Below are positions 1 to 8,062 of a stretch of 23,530 bases of DNA, piece by piece. This DNA is from a virus. The position numbers were made by a program, and so were the translations under genes. The notes below the pieces were generated by a model. The model did not search any database. It was not told where the DNA came from and saw only the letters and a program-made list of their open reading frames with translations. How positions within the stretch are numbered: position 1 is the stretch's first letter; each line of letters starts with the position of its first letter. The stretch covers positions 1-23,530 of the IMG/VR virus record IMGVR_UViG_3300032282_003060, one strand, 5' to 3'.

Positions 1-624
1 TACAAGGCCGTTCGCTCAATGGACACGCTTGTCCGCGATAGCGTCCACAGCAACGCGCTGACGACCGCTATCTTTGGTGCCACTGGCTCCGCGACGCTGA
101 CCAACAACACTGCTAACTCGGCTGTTGCCGTTGCTGGCGTGTTGACGGGTTCGTTCGTGAAGCAGATGGTTGCACGCCTTAAGGGTGCAAACGTTCCTCA
201 GTTTGCTGACGGCACGTACCGCTGCATCATCCACCCTGCCCAGGAGTACGATCTTATTTCGGACACCTCGGTCAACGGCTGGATTGAAGCAAACAAGTAT
301 GTCAATCAGACCCCACTCCTCACTGGTGAGATTGGTCAGTTTGCTGGCGTACGCTTCATCGTCTCGTCCGACGCCAAGGTTTATTCAACCGCAGGCGCCT
401 CGGCGGGCAACGTGTACAACGCTCTGTTCCTCGGACCAGACGCCTACACGATTGGTGACTCGCAGACCCTTCAGAGCTACTTTGTGGCTCCAGGCGGCGA
501 TCACTCTGACCCACTCGCGCAGCGCGCAATCGTGGGCTACAAGATGCGCTTCGGCGTGCTCAACCTTGATGAGGCTGGTGCCCGTTACCGCATCCTGAAG
601 ACGCAGGCCACGGTCTCCGTCTAA
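1..624 (+). CDS. Major capsid protein, N4-gp56-like (3' part)
   Basis: The frame is open from base 1, so this is the C-terminal 207 residues of a longer gene whose start lies outside the window. The segment HPAQEYDLISDT, followed by a Trp-containing stretch, a GEIGQFAGVRF motif and a VGYKMRFGV-like C-terminal strand, is the pattern I associate with the N4-gp56 family of HK97-fold major capsid proteins, which build the icosahedral shell. The gene ends in TAA and is followed at once by a strong hairpin, as expected for a highly expressed structural gene. The Ala/Thr/Ser-rich early part is typical of capsid surface segments. The family call rests on recognised motifs only; a capsid role is well supported by the downstream connector and tail genes. 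Confidence 0.8.
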   Translation, partial: YKAVRSMDTLVRDSVHSNALTTAIFGATGSATLTNNTANSAVAVAGVLTGSFVKQMVARLKGANVPQFADGTYRCIIHPAQEYDLISDTSVNGWIEANKYVNQTPLLTGEIGQFAGVRFIVSSDAKVYSTAGASAGNVYNALFLGPDAYTIGDSQTLQSYFVAPGGDHSDPLAQRAIVGYKMRFGVLNLDEAGARYRILKTQATVSV

Positions 625-644
625 TCCTTCGGGATTGACCGAAA

Positions 645-668
645 CCCCCCACCCTTCGGGGTGGGGGG
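645..668 (+). terminator. GC-rich UUCG hairpin after the capsid gene
   Basis: A perfect 10-bp stem (CCCCCCACCC / GGGTGGGGGG) closed by a TTCG tetraloop lies 20 bases after the capsid stop. No T-tract follows, so it may be a factor-assisted terminator or a 3' end that protects capsid mRNA from exonucleases rather than a textbook intrinsic terminator. Confidence 0.65.
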
Positions 669-678
669 GAGTAGGACC

Positions 679-687
679 TGCTAGAAT
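679..687 (+). promoter_or_regulatory. Possible extended -10 promoter
   Basis: TGCTAGAAT fits an extended -10 element (TGn plus TAGAAT, 5 of 6 to TATAAT). It sits just after the capsid hairpin and about 100 bases before the glycosyltransferase start. No good -35 is visible, which is usual for extended -10 promoters. Confidence 0.4.
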
Positions 688-735
688 CAACGGAGAGGCC
701 TCCCCAGAGAGCATAGAGGCCCGATAATACTAAGG

Positions 736-781
736 GTGGCACTAAGTGCCACTAAATAAAAAGCGAGTTCCTATGCTCGCT
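736..781 (+). promoter_or_regulatory. Two stem-loops in the leader of the glycosyltransferase gene
   Basis: The first hairpin is GTGGCAC-TAA-GTGCCAC (736-752). The second is AGCGAG-8 nt-CTCGCT (762-781) and ends directly before the Shine-Dalgarno AGGAGGG at 783-789. They may stabilise the mRNA 5' end or modulate ribosome access. The leader at 19175-19211 has a similar arrangement. Confidence 0.4.
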
Positions 782-793
782 CAGGAGGGTCGG

Positions 794-2041
794 ATGAACG
801 TTCTTGTCTGGGGTACTGCTGAGCAGGGCCCCTGCGCCTACTTCCGTGGTCATATGTATGACGAAGAGTGGAAGAAGATGGGGATCAACGTCAGGCACAT
901 TGACAAGATCAACTTCATCGCCAAGGACGGTGCCCAGGGCCTGACACAGGAAGAAGCAATGAAGAAGGGTTTACTCTCGGTAGACACCAGCGACGTTGAG
1001 TGGGCAGACCTTGTGATGTTTCGTCGTTACTACAATTGTTCTGCAAAATGCAATGAGTGTGGTGATGCTACAAAAGATCAAGTAAAGATTCTGACCCATC
1101 CGCACAGGATGGAGCTACGCGACTCGGTCACTGAGTGGATGTGGCCAGCCTTTGAGTCAGAGATGTTTAATAAGGCAATGGTTTATGAGACCGACGACAA
1201 TCACTTCCAGATCCGCAAGTGGAATGGTTACTGGCCAGACGTCCAGGCGGAGATCCCGCTCATTGAGCGAATGGCACGGAGGGCTGACCTCGTTACCGTC
1301 AGCACGAATCCTATTAAGGATGCGTATTCACATCTCAACGAGAACATTAAGGTAATTAAGAATGCAATTGATCCGTCAATTTATACGACAGATCGTACTC
1401 GCCCAGAACACGGCGGTGACAAGCCACGTGTGGTCTATTACGGCAGCACGGCACGTATGCGCGACTACGGCGGCTACCCAGACGAGCGTGGAAAGTGGGA
1501 GGGCGGATACGCTGGTAAAGGCATCCAAGACCTCCGAAAGGAACTCTGGAGCGTCTTTATCGGAGTAAATCCAGGAACAGAACACGTCATTGCACCGTTC
1601 TTTGATGAGGCATATCCCTACGTTGAGAACATTCGCCAATTTGCCGAGACCCTTGCAGCAAGCCACGGCGACATCGGGATCGCACCACTCGGCGGCGACG
1701 AGTTTGACCGCTGTAAATCAGAACTCCATTGGCTGGAATACGCAATGGTTGGGGCTGCATTTATCGGCGAAGGCTTTAAGTACGGAGACGCGCCATATTC
1801 AGTGGTCAACCACGGGGTTGATGGACTCGTGGTCCGTGGACGTCAGCAGTGGTTTGACGCAGTCAAGAGCCTAGTCAGAAGCAAGGACCTGCGGGAGCAG
1901 CTCGCAGGCGCCGCCAGGGAGCGGGTACTCAAAGAATACGATTATAAGGATCGGGCCAAGGAGTGGGCCGATGCCTTCAAGTGGGCAGTAGAGCATAAGG
2001 GGATTTGGAAGAATGGCAGGAGAGACACTCTCAGCACTTAG
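794..2041 (+). CDS. GT-B type glycosyltransferase (GT4-like)
   Basis: This 415-residue protein looks like a GT-B fold glycosyltransferase that transfers a sugar from a nucleotide donor. Features are an N-terminal Rossmann half starting MNVLVWGTAEQGPCAYFR, a central segment ADLVTVSTNPIKDAYSHLNENIKVIKNAID, which is the classic hinge before the donor domain, and a C-terminal half with GIAPLGGDEFDRCKSELHWLEY, where the acidic stretch sits at the usual donor-binding site. I chose ATG 794 because AGGAGGG lies 5 bases upstream; an in-frame ATG at 746 lies inside a hairpin and has no good site. An odd Cys cluster (CSAKCNECGD) could bind zinc. It lies between the capsid and connector genes, so it may glycosylate the virion, but the substrate is unknown. 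The next gene overlaps its end by 29 bases. Confidence 0.8.
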   Translation: MNVLVWGTAEQGPCAYFRGHMYDEEWKKMGINVRHIDKINFIAKDGAQGLTQEEAMKKGLLSVDTSDVEWADLVMFRRYYNCSAKCNECGDATKDQVKILTHPHRMELRDSVTEWMWPAFESEMFNKAMVYETDDNHFQIRKWNGYWPDVQAEIPLIERMARRADLVTVSTNPIKDAYSHLNENIKVIKNAIDPSIYTTDRTRPEHGGDKPRVVYYGSTARMRDYGGYPDERGKWEGGYAGKGIQDLRKELWSVFIGVNPGTEHVIAPFFDEAYPYVENIRQFAETLAASHGDIGIAPLGGDEFDRCKSELHWLEYAMVGAAFIGEGFKYGDAPYSVVNHGVDGLVVRGRQQWFDAVKSLVRSKDLREQLAGAARERVLKEYDYKDRAKEWADAFKWAVEHKGIWKNGRRDTLST

Positions 2042-2651
2042 GACATCGGTACGGGCCGACCTCCGCGACCCCAATGGGGCAACCTGGAGCGACACAGAGG
2101 TCAGCGACCTCATCAACTCAGGCATTGACTGGGTCAATGGATTCTACCCAAAGGAAGCAATCCAGACTGTTGCGTATACGCAGCCGATCTCTGGCGCAGT
2201 CAACTCAGTTACACTCAGCACCGTGAGCTGGCCCTTCCGCGTGGATGTCTATGATAGTAGTGGCCAGTACCGAGAGAGCCTCCACCCATCCAGTGGTGAC
2301 GGCCCAGACTCAGGTTGGGAGGTCCACAGTGGGATCATCTTCTTCCCGCCACACTACACACTCCCGTCCCCAGGAACCCTCAAGATCTTTGGGTACTCTG
2401 GATTTGTCCAGCTCTCCTCCAGCACGGCGACCACGGATATGGATGTCTCTGCTATTGCTTCCGTCCGCGTCTGGGCGCAGGCAGAGGCCTTCAACCGACT
2501 CCTCTCTGACCGCGTGGCCTTCCAGCAGTGGCAGGTCCAGTCAGGTAACTCTGACGTCTCGGCACTCTCAATGAACCAGATCGCCCTCTCCAACCAGGCG
2601 AGGGTCCGACGCGAGGAGGCACGGCTTCGTCGCATTCGGAGGCTCGGATAA
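2013..2651 (+). CDS. Head-tail connector / neck adaptor protein
   Basis: This 212-residue protein begins with a helical segment LSALRTSVRADLRDPNGATWSDTEVSDLINSGIDWV. The 'short helix, D-x-x-x-x-x-W-S-D-T-E-V, helix' pattern is typical of phage neck adaptors that join portal to tail (the gp6-like connector group). The middle is beta-rich and the C-terminus is a basic helix (RVRREEARLRRIRRLG). The gene starts inside the end of the glycosyltransferase gene and its stop overlaps the next start as TAATG, so translation is probably coupled. A connector is expected between capsid and tail genes. The exact position in the neck cannot be assigned from sequence alone. Confidence 0.6.
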   Translation: MAGETLSALRTSVRADLRDPNGATWSDTEVSDLINSGIDWVNGFYPKEAIQTVAYTQPISGAVNSVTLSTVSWPFRVDVYDSSGQYRESLHPSSGDGPDSGWEVHSGIIFFPPHYTLPSPGTLKIFGYSGFVQLSSSTATTDMDVSAIASVRVWAQAEAFNRLLSDRVAFQQWQVQSGNSDVSALSMNQIALSNQARVRREEARLRRIRRLG

Positions 2652-3622
2652 TGGACTTTAATCTCCCAATTACCTACCAGATCGCTGGCTCCAGCACGAT
2701 CAATCTCAACAGCATTGCAGCCTCGGAGGTCACGACTTCCTCACCCCTGAGCGGGTACAAGGTCCTCTCTGCAAGCTTTGGTGACGTCACAATGACTGGC
2801 TATGTAGACAAGCGTGCACTCCACGACGGGGTGGACGCAGCTGATGCCTACCTTGCAACGAAGCAGCTTTCTATTGTTTGCGGCGTCTTTGGTTCCTCAA
2901 TTGCCGACTTCCACGATAGGGTCCAGGCCCTAATGGATTCTGCACGCCCAGTCCCAAGGGAGTACCAGGACAACTACGGTTTCCGTGATCTCTGCTTCTC
3001 GCAGGCTACGGCTGACACCGCAAACTTCCCCACTGGCTATATCCCAATGGCAATGAAGGTGCGGCCGACAACGATCCCTGGAATTCAGCTGACCTCTGTC
3101 CAGTCAATCGGTGTATCCGCAAAGGGCTTTGCAGCCAATGTACAGCTCACCTTTATGGCAAAGAAGCCATACAAGTTCCGACAGACAAGTCAGGCCATCA
3201 CGATCTCTGCGTCGTCGGCGACGACTTCATTCCCAAACCTTGGGTCGGCCATTGTTTACCCATCCTTTGAGATCGTCTTCTCCACGTCATCAACCTATTC
3301 GTCGGCAACGATTACCTCAGTGACCTTCACCTTTGACGGTTCGTCCCTCAAGCTGAACAGCCTGGACTTCCCAGCCAAAACAGCAAGTAGTGAGGTCCGC
3401 TGGTACATAGACTTTGATAACCAGACCGTCTACCGAGGCGTACGCTCAAGTGCGGGTGGATCTTACGTGAAGAGCCTGCGCCAGGATGTCATTGATACCA
3501 CGACCTACCTCTTCGGAGCAATCCCGCCAACGGACGATTCTACGACTTCAATGACAACAACATACAGTGGGGCAAGTATCCCAGCCCAGATCCTGGTCTC
3601 CTATACCGAGGCCTGGTACTAA
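2651..3622 (+). CDS. Distal tail protein, Dit-like
   Basis: This 323-residue, beta-rich protein is probably the distal tail or baseplate adaptor of a siphovirus. The N-terminal half contains a ring-forming type domain (GYKVLSASFGDVTMTGYVDKR, then DFHDRVQALMDSARPVP) and the C-terminal half reads as a beta sandwich with many Ser/Thr (about residues 175-300) ending in an aromatic tail (SYTEAWY). It is linked by TAATG overlaps to the connector before it and the Gp37-like gene after it, the usual place for Dit. A generic minor tail protein is the alternative. Confidence 0.6.
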   Translation: MDFNLPITYQIAGSSTINLNSIAASEVTTSSPLSGYKVLSASFGDVTMTGYVDKRALHDGVDAADAYLATKQLSIVCGVFGSSIADFHDRVQALMDSARPVPREYQDNYGFRDLCFSQATADTANFPTGYIPMAMKVRPTTIPGIQLTSVQSIGVSAKGFAANVQLTFMAKKPYKFRQTSQAITISASSATTSFPNLGSAIVYPSFEIVFSTSSTYSSATITSVTFTFDGSSLKLNSLDFPAKTASSEVRWYIDFDNQTVYRGVRSSAGGSYVKSLRQDVIDTTTYLFGAIPPTDDSTTSMTTTYSGASIPAQILVSYTEAWY

Positions 3623-4875
3623 TGGCCTACACCCAGTCAGAGTTCCGTATCTCCCTCTGGGACACCACTGGGACTGGCCGTGGGCGGGGCTCCCTAAAGG
3701 CAACCATTAAGGATGCAAAGTATGTTGGTGTCTCCTCCTACCTCAATGAGGGCGGGGAGATGTTCTTCACTTTACCCTATAACCACCCGCAGATCTCTGA
3801 GTGCCAGCCACTCCTCCGCCACTACAGTGTTGAACGCTTTGATGAGGATGACCTCATCTACCGAACCATTGGGAACGGGATCCTCCAGGACTATGTCGCC
3901 ACTGATGACGAGGTCGTATTCTACGGGATTGACTATATGACGGTCCTCAACCAGACACTCACCGACCCAACGGCAGCCCTTGGTGGTGCCACTGTGACCT
4001 ACGACAATAAGACACTTGGCTACATTGTCCAGGCAGAGCTAAGTGCTGCCCGCACGGCAACAGACTCCCGCCTCGGCTTCATTAGCGTTGAGTCAACCAT
4101 CAATGCGGCAACCACTACCTACGACATCTTCACCGCTGGGGAGCCAAGGACTGACTTCCTTAGGAATGTCTGCGCCATTGCCCAGGAGGGTCTGACCACT
4201 AAGGTCGTCTTCGGTAACCGCATTGAGACCGACTCAACCAGCTACAACAAGTTCTTCATTGACCAGAACTACTCAACTGCGATCAACAACAAGTTGACCC
4301 TATCCTATGGCGCCAACATTAAGCGGTTCTCCTATACCCCAAACTTCAAGAGCCTCCGAACCAAGGCCCTCCTCATCTCCACAAACCAGTTCCTTGCCGC
4401 ATCCTCACGGGTCTGGTCCTCCACTGCAACCTCAACCCTAATCCCAACCTATGGGGTCATTGAGCGCCTGGACATCCAACAGGACGTTGTCTCCTCAGCC
4501 TCCGCCACCAAGAAGGCCGCACAGAACCTCTACGAGTCCAGCCCAGAGAAGCTGAAGGAGATCACGCTCTCCCTCGTTGACGACTCAGTGGTCCCCTACA
4601 AGGACTACCAACTCGGCGACGACATCCGTGTCATCATCAACCGTGGGCCAGTCTCCATTAACACCAACTTAACATTGCGTGGGCAACAGTGGATTGGACG
4701 TGAGGATGGTTCAGAGTCCTTAACATTTGACTTCTACAACCGCAACCAGGCCAACAGTGAGGTCAGTCCCTACAAATCTGACTCCTCCATTGCACAGGCT
4801 GGTAAGAAGGGTCGGGCACGCCCTGGCAAGCAGAGTGGGGACAACCACCTCTCTGATAAGCCAAAGAAGCTGTGA
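3622..4875 (+). CDS. Minor tail protein, ReqiPepy6 Gp37-like
   Basis: This 417-residue protein resembles the Gp37-like tail proteins found next to Dit in many actinobacteriophages, which contribute to the tail tip or baseplate hub. Supporting segments are the early YLNEGGEMFFTLPYNHPQ, the GNGILQDYVATDDEVVFYGIDYMTVLN block, the mid-protein VERLDIQQD-type strand (seen as GVIERLDIQQDVVSSASAT) with the following helix, and the C-terminal YQLGDDIRVIINRGPVSIN plus LTLRGQQWIG. The last 35 residues are Lys/Ser-rich and probably disordered. Its TGA overlaps the GTG of the next gene (GTGA). Confidence 0.65.
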   Translation: MAYTQSEFRISLWDTTGTGRGRGSLKATIKDAKYVGVSSYLNEGGEMFFTLPYNHPQISECQPLLRHYSVERFDEDDLIYRTIGNGILQDYVATDDEVVFYGIDYMTVLNQTLTDPTAALGGATVTYDNKTLGYIVQAELSAARTATDSRLGFISVESTINAATTTYDIFTAGEPRTDFLRNVCAIAQEGLTTKVVFGNRIETDSTSYNKFFIDQNYSTAINNKLTLSYGANIKRFSYTPNFKSLRTKALLISTNQFLAASSRVWSSTATSTLIPTYGVIERLDIQQDVVSSASATKKAAQNLYESSPEKLKEITLSLVDDSVVPYKDYQLGDDIRVIINRGPVSINTNLTLRGQQWIGREDGSESLTFDFYNRNQANSEVSPYKSDSSIAQAGKKGRARPGKQSGDNHLSDKPKKL

Positions 4876-5114
4876 CGGGTAGCCAGTTCTCAAGTATCCT
4901 CAAGTCCATCCAGGAGGTTCGGACTGAGATTGCTGCACGCCTTGATTCCATTGACGAACGCCTAAGGGACGTTGAGGTTGACCTTGCCAGGGCCAACACT
5001 GCCGAAGAAATCAGCAAGGAAGCTGGGATTGCGGTAAGATGGAAGGTAGGAATCCTGGTGTCCGCTGTGGGCATCCTGATCTCCCTACTCGTGAAGATCT
5101 TGGAGGCACTGTGA
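4872..5114 (+). CDS. XhlA-like coiled-coil membrane protein (holin-associated)
   Basis: An 80-residue protein starting at GTG 4872. An amphipathic coiled coil (about residues 5-45, LKSIQEVRTEIAARLDSIDE and following) is followed by one hydrophobic segment (about 58-78, VGILVSAVGILISLLVKILE). This layout, coiled coil plus C-terminal membrane anchor in about 80-90 residues, is that of XhlA-type holin or haemolysin-associated proteins, which help make membrane lesions during lysis. No endolysin is adjacent, so the lysis role is inferred from shape only. It overlaps both neighbours through GTGA junctions, pointing to coupled translation with the tail genes. Confidence 0.6.
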   Translation: MTGSQFSSILKSIQEVRTEIAARLDSIDERLRDVEVDLARANTAEEISKEAGIAVRWKVGILVSAVGILISLLVKILEAL

Positions 5115-6244
5115 GCTTAGAGATTGAGATCAAGAACTACCGTTCCAAGGGTTTATCCTTTGCAGCGATTGGCGAGATCCTCAACATCACCAAGGACCAG
5201 GCCCAGAAGAGGTACCGCAAGTATCTCCTTGAGAACCCCCTCCCCCATACCCCCTCCCCAGAGGGGGACAGGTTATTCAGTGGGGGACCAGTTAAGAAAG
5301 ATTTAACCCCCCCTACCCCCCCAGCGGATCAGCAGTATACGCTTAAGCCAGACTTTGTCAAACTGGACTACATTAAGAGAATTGGCAAGCCTAGGGAAAC
5401 AAAGAACGAGCTGGTGGTTGCTGCTGGTGACTTCCAGTTCCCCTTTGAGGACCCTGAGGTCTATTCATCTTTCTTAACATTCCTTGCAGCAGAGCGTCCA
5501 GACCGTATCGTCCTCACTGGCGACATCCTTGACCTCACTGCAGTCAGTGCCTACGACAAGGACCCACGCCTGGGGATGCCAGTCCAGGAAGAGCTTGCGC
5601 ACACACACCGACGACTGGCGGAGATCCGCGCATCGGCTGGTGAGGAGGCACAGATCTTCTTCCTCTACGGTAATCACGAGGCCCGCTTCTCCAAGTGGTT
5701 GGCGAAGAAGGCACCAGAACTTGTTGGCCTCGCAGACGCCGAGGGCCGCGAGGTCCTCTCACTGGAGAACCTCCTCCGCCTGAAGGAGCTCAACATCCAG
5801 TCCTGCATCTCCGAGGGCGTGGGCTACGCTGGCCCTGAGCACCTCCGATCCTACTACCAGATCACCGAGGACCTCATCGCAACGCACGGGACATACTCCC
5901 GAAGCACTGGCGGCGGGGCCAGCATCATCCCAATCGTTGACGCCTCTGGTGTCTCCGTTGTCGGCGGACACGACCACTCACAGGGCGTTGCCTTCCGAAC
6001 CATCGGCGGCTTTGCTGGGATTGACGAGAAGCGTACTGCAGCCATCTCCACGGGGATGATGTGCCGACGGACGGAGCTGGGGTACCTGGCCCAGCACCAG
6101 GTCAGCCGCTGGTCAGCAGGCTTTGCGGTCATTGAACTCTGGGGCGACCAGGCTGGCGAGTGGCAGCCAGACTTTGCATCCTGGACTGGATCAGAGCTTG
6201 CCTGGAGAGGTAAGCGTTACGCGCCAAAGAGTGTTATAAAGTAG
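5111..6244 (+). CDS. Calcineurin-like metallophosphoesterase with N-terminal HTH
   Basis: A 377-residue protein starting at GTG 5111, chosen because it forms the same GTGA overlap seen throughout this operon. Residues 10-42 look like a helix-turn-helix (SKGLSFAAIGEILNITKDQA). A Pro-rich linker (about 43-80) follows, then the metallophosphoesterase core with all five metal-binding blocks: GDFQFP at 106 (D-x-Q instead of D-x-H), GDILD at 137, GNHE at 187, ATHG, and GGHDH. Such enzymes hydrolyse phosphomonoesters or phosphodiesters using two metal ions. The HTH suggests it acts on nucleic acid. Its location after tail genes is unusual but not unique to this phage. The linker DNA contains long C-tracts, annotated separately. 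Confidence 0.8.
   Translation: MSLEIEIKNYRSKGLSFAAIGEILNITKDQAQKRYRKYLLENPLPHTPSPEGDRLFSGGPVKKDLTPPTPPADQQYTLKPDFVKLDYIKRIGKPRETKNELVVAAGDFQFPFEDPEVYSSFLTFLAAERPDRIVLTGDILDLTAVSAYDKDPRLGMPVQEELAHTHRRLAEIRASAGEEAQIFFLYGNHEARFSKWLAKKAPELVGLADAEGREVLSLENLLRLKELNIQSCISEGVGYAGPEHLRSYYQITEDLIATHGTYSRSTGGGASIIPIVDASGVSVVGGHDHSQGVAFRTIGGFAGIDEKRTAAISTGMMCRRTELGYLAQHQVSRWSAGFAVIELWGDQAGEWQPDFASWTGSELAWRGKRYAPKSVIK
5236..5322 (+). repeat. C-tract low-complexity linker inside the phosphoesterase gene
   Basis: This stretch contains several runs of five or more C, including C7-T-A-C7 at 5307-5322, and a GC hairpin where CCCCTC pairs with GAGGGG around 5256-5271. It encodes the Pro/Gly-rich linker. It resembles the C-rich non-coding stretches at 645-668 and 18741-18920, and homopolymers of this length are prone to slippage. 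Confidence 0.55.
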
Positions 6245-6266
6245 TCAACATAAACAGGAGGGTCGG

Positions 6267-7109
6267 ATGTACGGGGTCATTGGGTCGGGACAAGTAGCGC
6301 AGCACGTCATTGCCGAACTGCGCCGCCGTAAGGCGCGATTCAAGGTCTACACACGCTCGCTTCAGCCAGACGCTGAGGCGGGCGTTTTTGTGTCCTACGA
6401 TATGGCAAGCCTTGCACAGCAACTTAAGGATGACGACGTCACTGGGGTCATCAATTGTGCCGCACTGAGGGACATCAACCTCTGTGAGAGGGACCAGAGG
6501 GGGGCACTGGTTGCCAACGTCCTCCTCCCAGAGATCATTGGTAACGTGGCCAAGCAGGTCTACATCTCCACCGACTACGTCTTTGACCTCAACGAGGAAG
6601 ACCGACCTCTTAACGAGGAGGCTGTAAGCCGAGGTGGACTCAGTATCTACGGCCAGACAAAGCTTATGGGCGAAGAGAAGACCCTGGAGCGCGGCGGCAT
6701 CGTTGCCCGCATCAGTAGCCCCTGGGGTGTCTACCCGTCCCCAATGAAGCCAAGCTTTGTGGATATGATCACCTCAACAAAGAACAAGATTGACCTCCCG
6801 ACCGACCAGTTCTTCAGCCCAACCTACCTCCCAGATGTGGCGGAGCACTTGGTTGACCTGGCTGGCGCCCAGTCGCGTGGTGTCTACCACCTTGTCAACC
6901 AGGGTGTCACCAGCTGGATGGAGTTTGGCCGCGTGGCCCGACAGATGACGCGGAACAAGGGCCGCATCACTGGCTCCTTCCGCTTTGATCGGACCCGCCC
7001 AAAGTATGGGGCACTCATTAATACGCGGCTCCCGCGCTTTCGCACGTGGGCTGAAGCAATGCAGGAATACATCAGCGGCCCCCGCGCCGAGGAAAGGATC
7101 AAGCGATGA
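6267..7109 (+). CDS. dTDP-4-dehydrorhamnose reductase-like (RmlD-like) extended SDR
   Basis: A 280-residue extended short-chain dehydrogenase. The nucleotide-binding motif is VIGSGQVAQ (residues 4-12), the STDYVFD motif is at 101-107, and the catalytic Y128-x-x-x-K132 lies in YGQTKLMGE, which is the RmlD signature. RmlD reduces dTDP-4-keto-L-rhamnose to dTDP-L-rhamnose with NAD(P)H. The start has AGGAGGG at 6257-6263; the 15 bases CAGGAGGGTCGGATG are identical to those at the glycosyltransferase start. It overlaps the next sugar gene as ATGA. A related 6-deoxysugar reductase remains possible because the usual substrate loop is divergent. Confidence 0.8.
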   Translation: MYGVIGSGQVAQHVIAELRRRKARFKVYTRSLQPDAEAGVFVSYDMASLAQQLKDDDVTGVINCAALRDINLCERDQRGALVANVLLPEIIGNVAKQVYISTDYVFDLNEEDRPLNEEAVSRGGLSIYGQTKLMGEEKTLERGGIVARISSPWGVYPSPMKPSFVDMITSTKNKIDLPTDQFFSPTYLPDVAEHLVDLAGAQSRGVYHLVNQGVTSWMEFGRVARQMTRNKGRITGSFRFDRTRPKYGALINTRLPRFRTWAEAMQEYISGPRAEERIKR

Positions 7110-8062
7110 GAGTACTAGTAGTCGGACACCGTGGCTTCATTGGCCCAATGTTGGTCAAGCACCTCAAGCGCAGCGGGGCAACGGTCCACGGGATTGACGA
7201 GGGCTGGTACGACGAGACCATCAGCGGCCTTGACGGCGAGCACATCCCTCACTCGGAGCGGAATGGGAAGAACTCACGCTTCTCCGACATTGACCCACTC
7301 GGAACATACGATGTGATCGTCTGGCTTGCCGCTGTGAGCAACGACCATATGGGGAACCTAGACGAGTTTGACACCTTCTGGAATAACTATGAGTTGCCGA
7401 AGCTGAAGGCCCAGGACTTCTGGGAGCGGAACCCTAACGGTCGCTTTGTCTACATCTCCTCAGCATCAGTCTACGGCGCAAACGGAGACATTGCCAAGGA
7501 GTCCACGGCAACCGATCCGCTGACGGCCTATTCCAAAAGCAAGGTCAAGATGGATGAGTGGCTCTGGCAGCAGGAACGCTCCTGGGTATCCCTCCGACTT
7601 GGGACGCTCTGGGGTGCGGCCCCCAATATGCGGCGCGACCTTGTGGTCAACGCCTTTACCTGGGAGGCCATCCAGAAGCAGCACATCCACCCGCAGTCAG
7701 CTGCCAGGCGGCCGATCCTCCACGTTGACGACGCTGGCTGGATCATCTCCTTGGCCTGCATTCTCCCAACGGTCCAAGGTATCTACAATGCCTGCGCTGA
7801 GAATGTGACAGTCACTCAGATTGCTGAGCGTGTTGCACTCACCCTCGGCGTTGACGTCTCACCATACGTTGGTGACGACGGCGACAAGCGGGACTACTGG
7901 ATGGACAACGGGCGACTCCTCTACCACTTTGAGATCCGAGATGGGGAGCTGATTAAGACCAGTGACCCACTGGAGATTGAGGAAGTGGAACGGGTTCTCC
8001 ACGACTACGACGGCCAGCTCCGCACACGGACCGAAATCTACAAAGAACAGTTGGAGAAGTGA
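7106..8062 (+). CDS. NAD-dependent sugar epimerase/dehydratase
   Basis: A 318-residue extended SDR. Visible are the NAD-binding GHRGFIG (7-13), LAAVSND (74-80), the ISSASVYG motif (117-124) with the catalytic Ser region, and Y142-x-x-x-K146. This family interconverts or dehydrates nucleotide-linked sugars. The YISSASVYG segment and the C-terminal substrate domain (HVDDAGWIISLACI, then GIYNACAENVTVTQIAERV) fit an epimerase/dehydratase rather than a reductase. It is translationally coupled to the RmlD-like gene upstream (ATGA) and to the nuclease downstream (GTGA). Substrate cannot be named from sequence. Confidence 0.75.
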   Translation: MRVLVVGHRGFIGPMLVKHLKRSGATVHGIDEGWYDETISGLDGEHIPHSERNGKNSRFSDIDPLGTYDVIVWLAAVSNDHMGNLDEFDTFWNNYELPKLKAQDFWERNPNGRFVYISSASVYGANGDIAKESTATDPLTAYSKSKVKMDEWLWQQERSWVSLRLGTLWGAAPNMRRDLVVNAFTWEAIQKQHIHPQSAARRPILHVDDAGWIISLACILPTVQGIYNACAENVTVTQIAERVALTLGVDVSPYVGDDGDKRDYWMDNGRLLYHFEIRDGELIKTSDPLEIEEVERVLHDYDGQLRTRTEIYKEQLEK

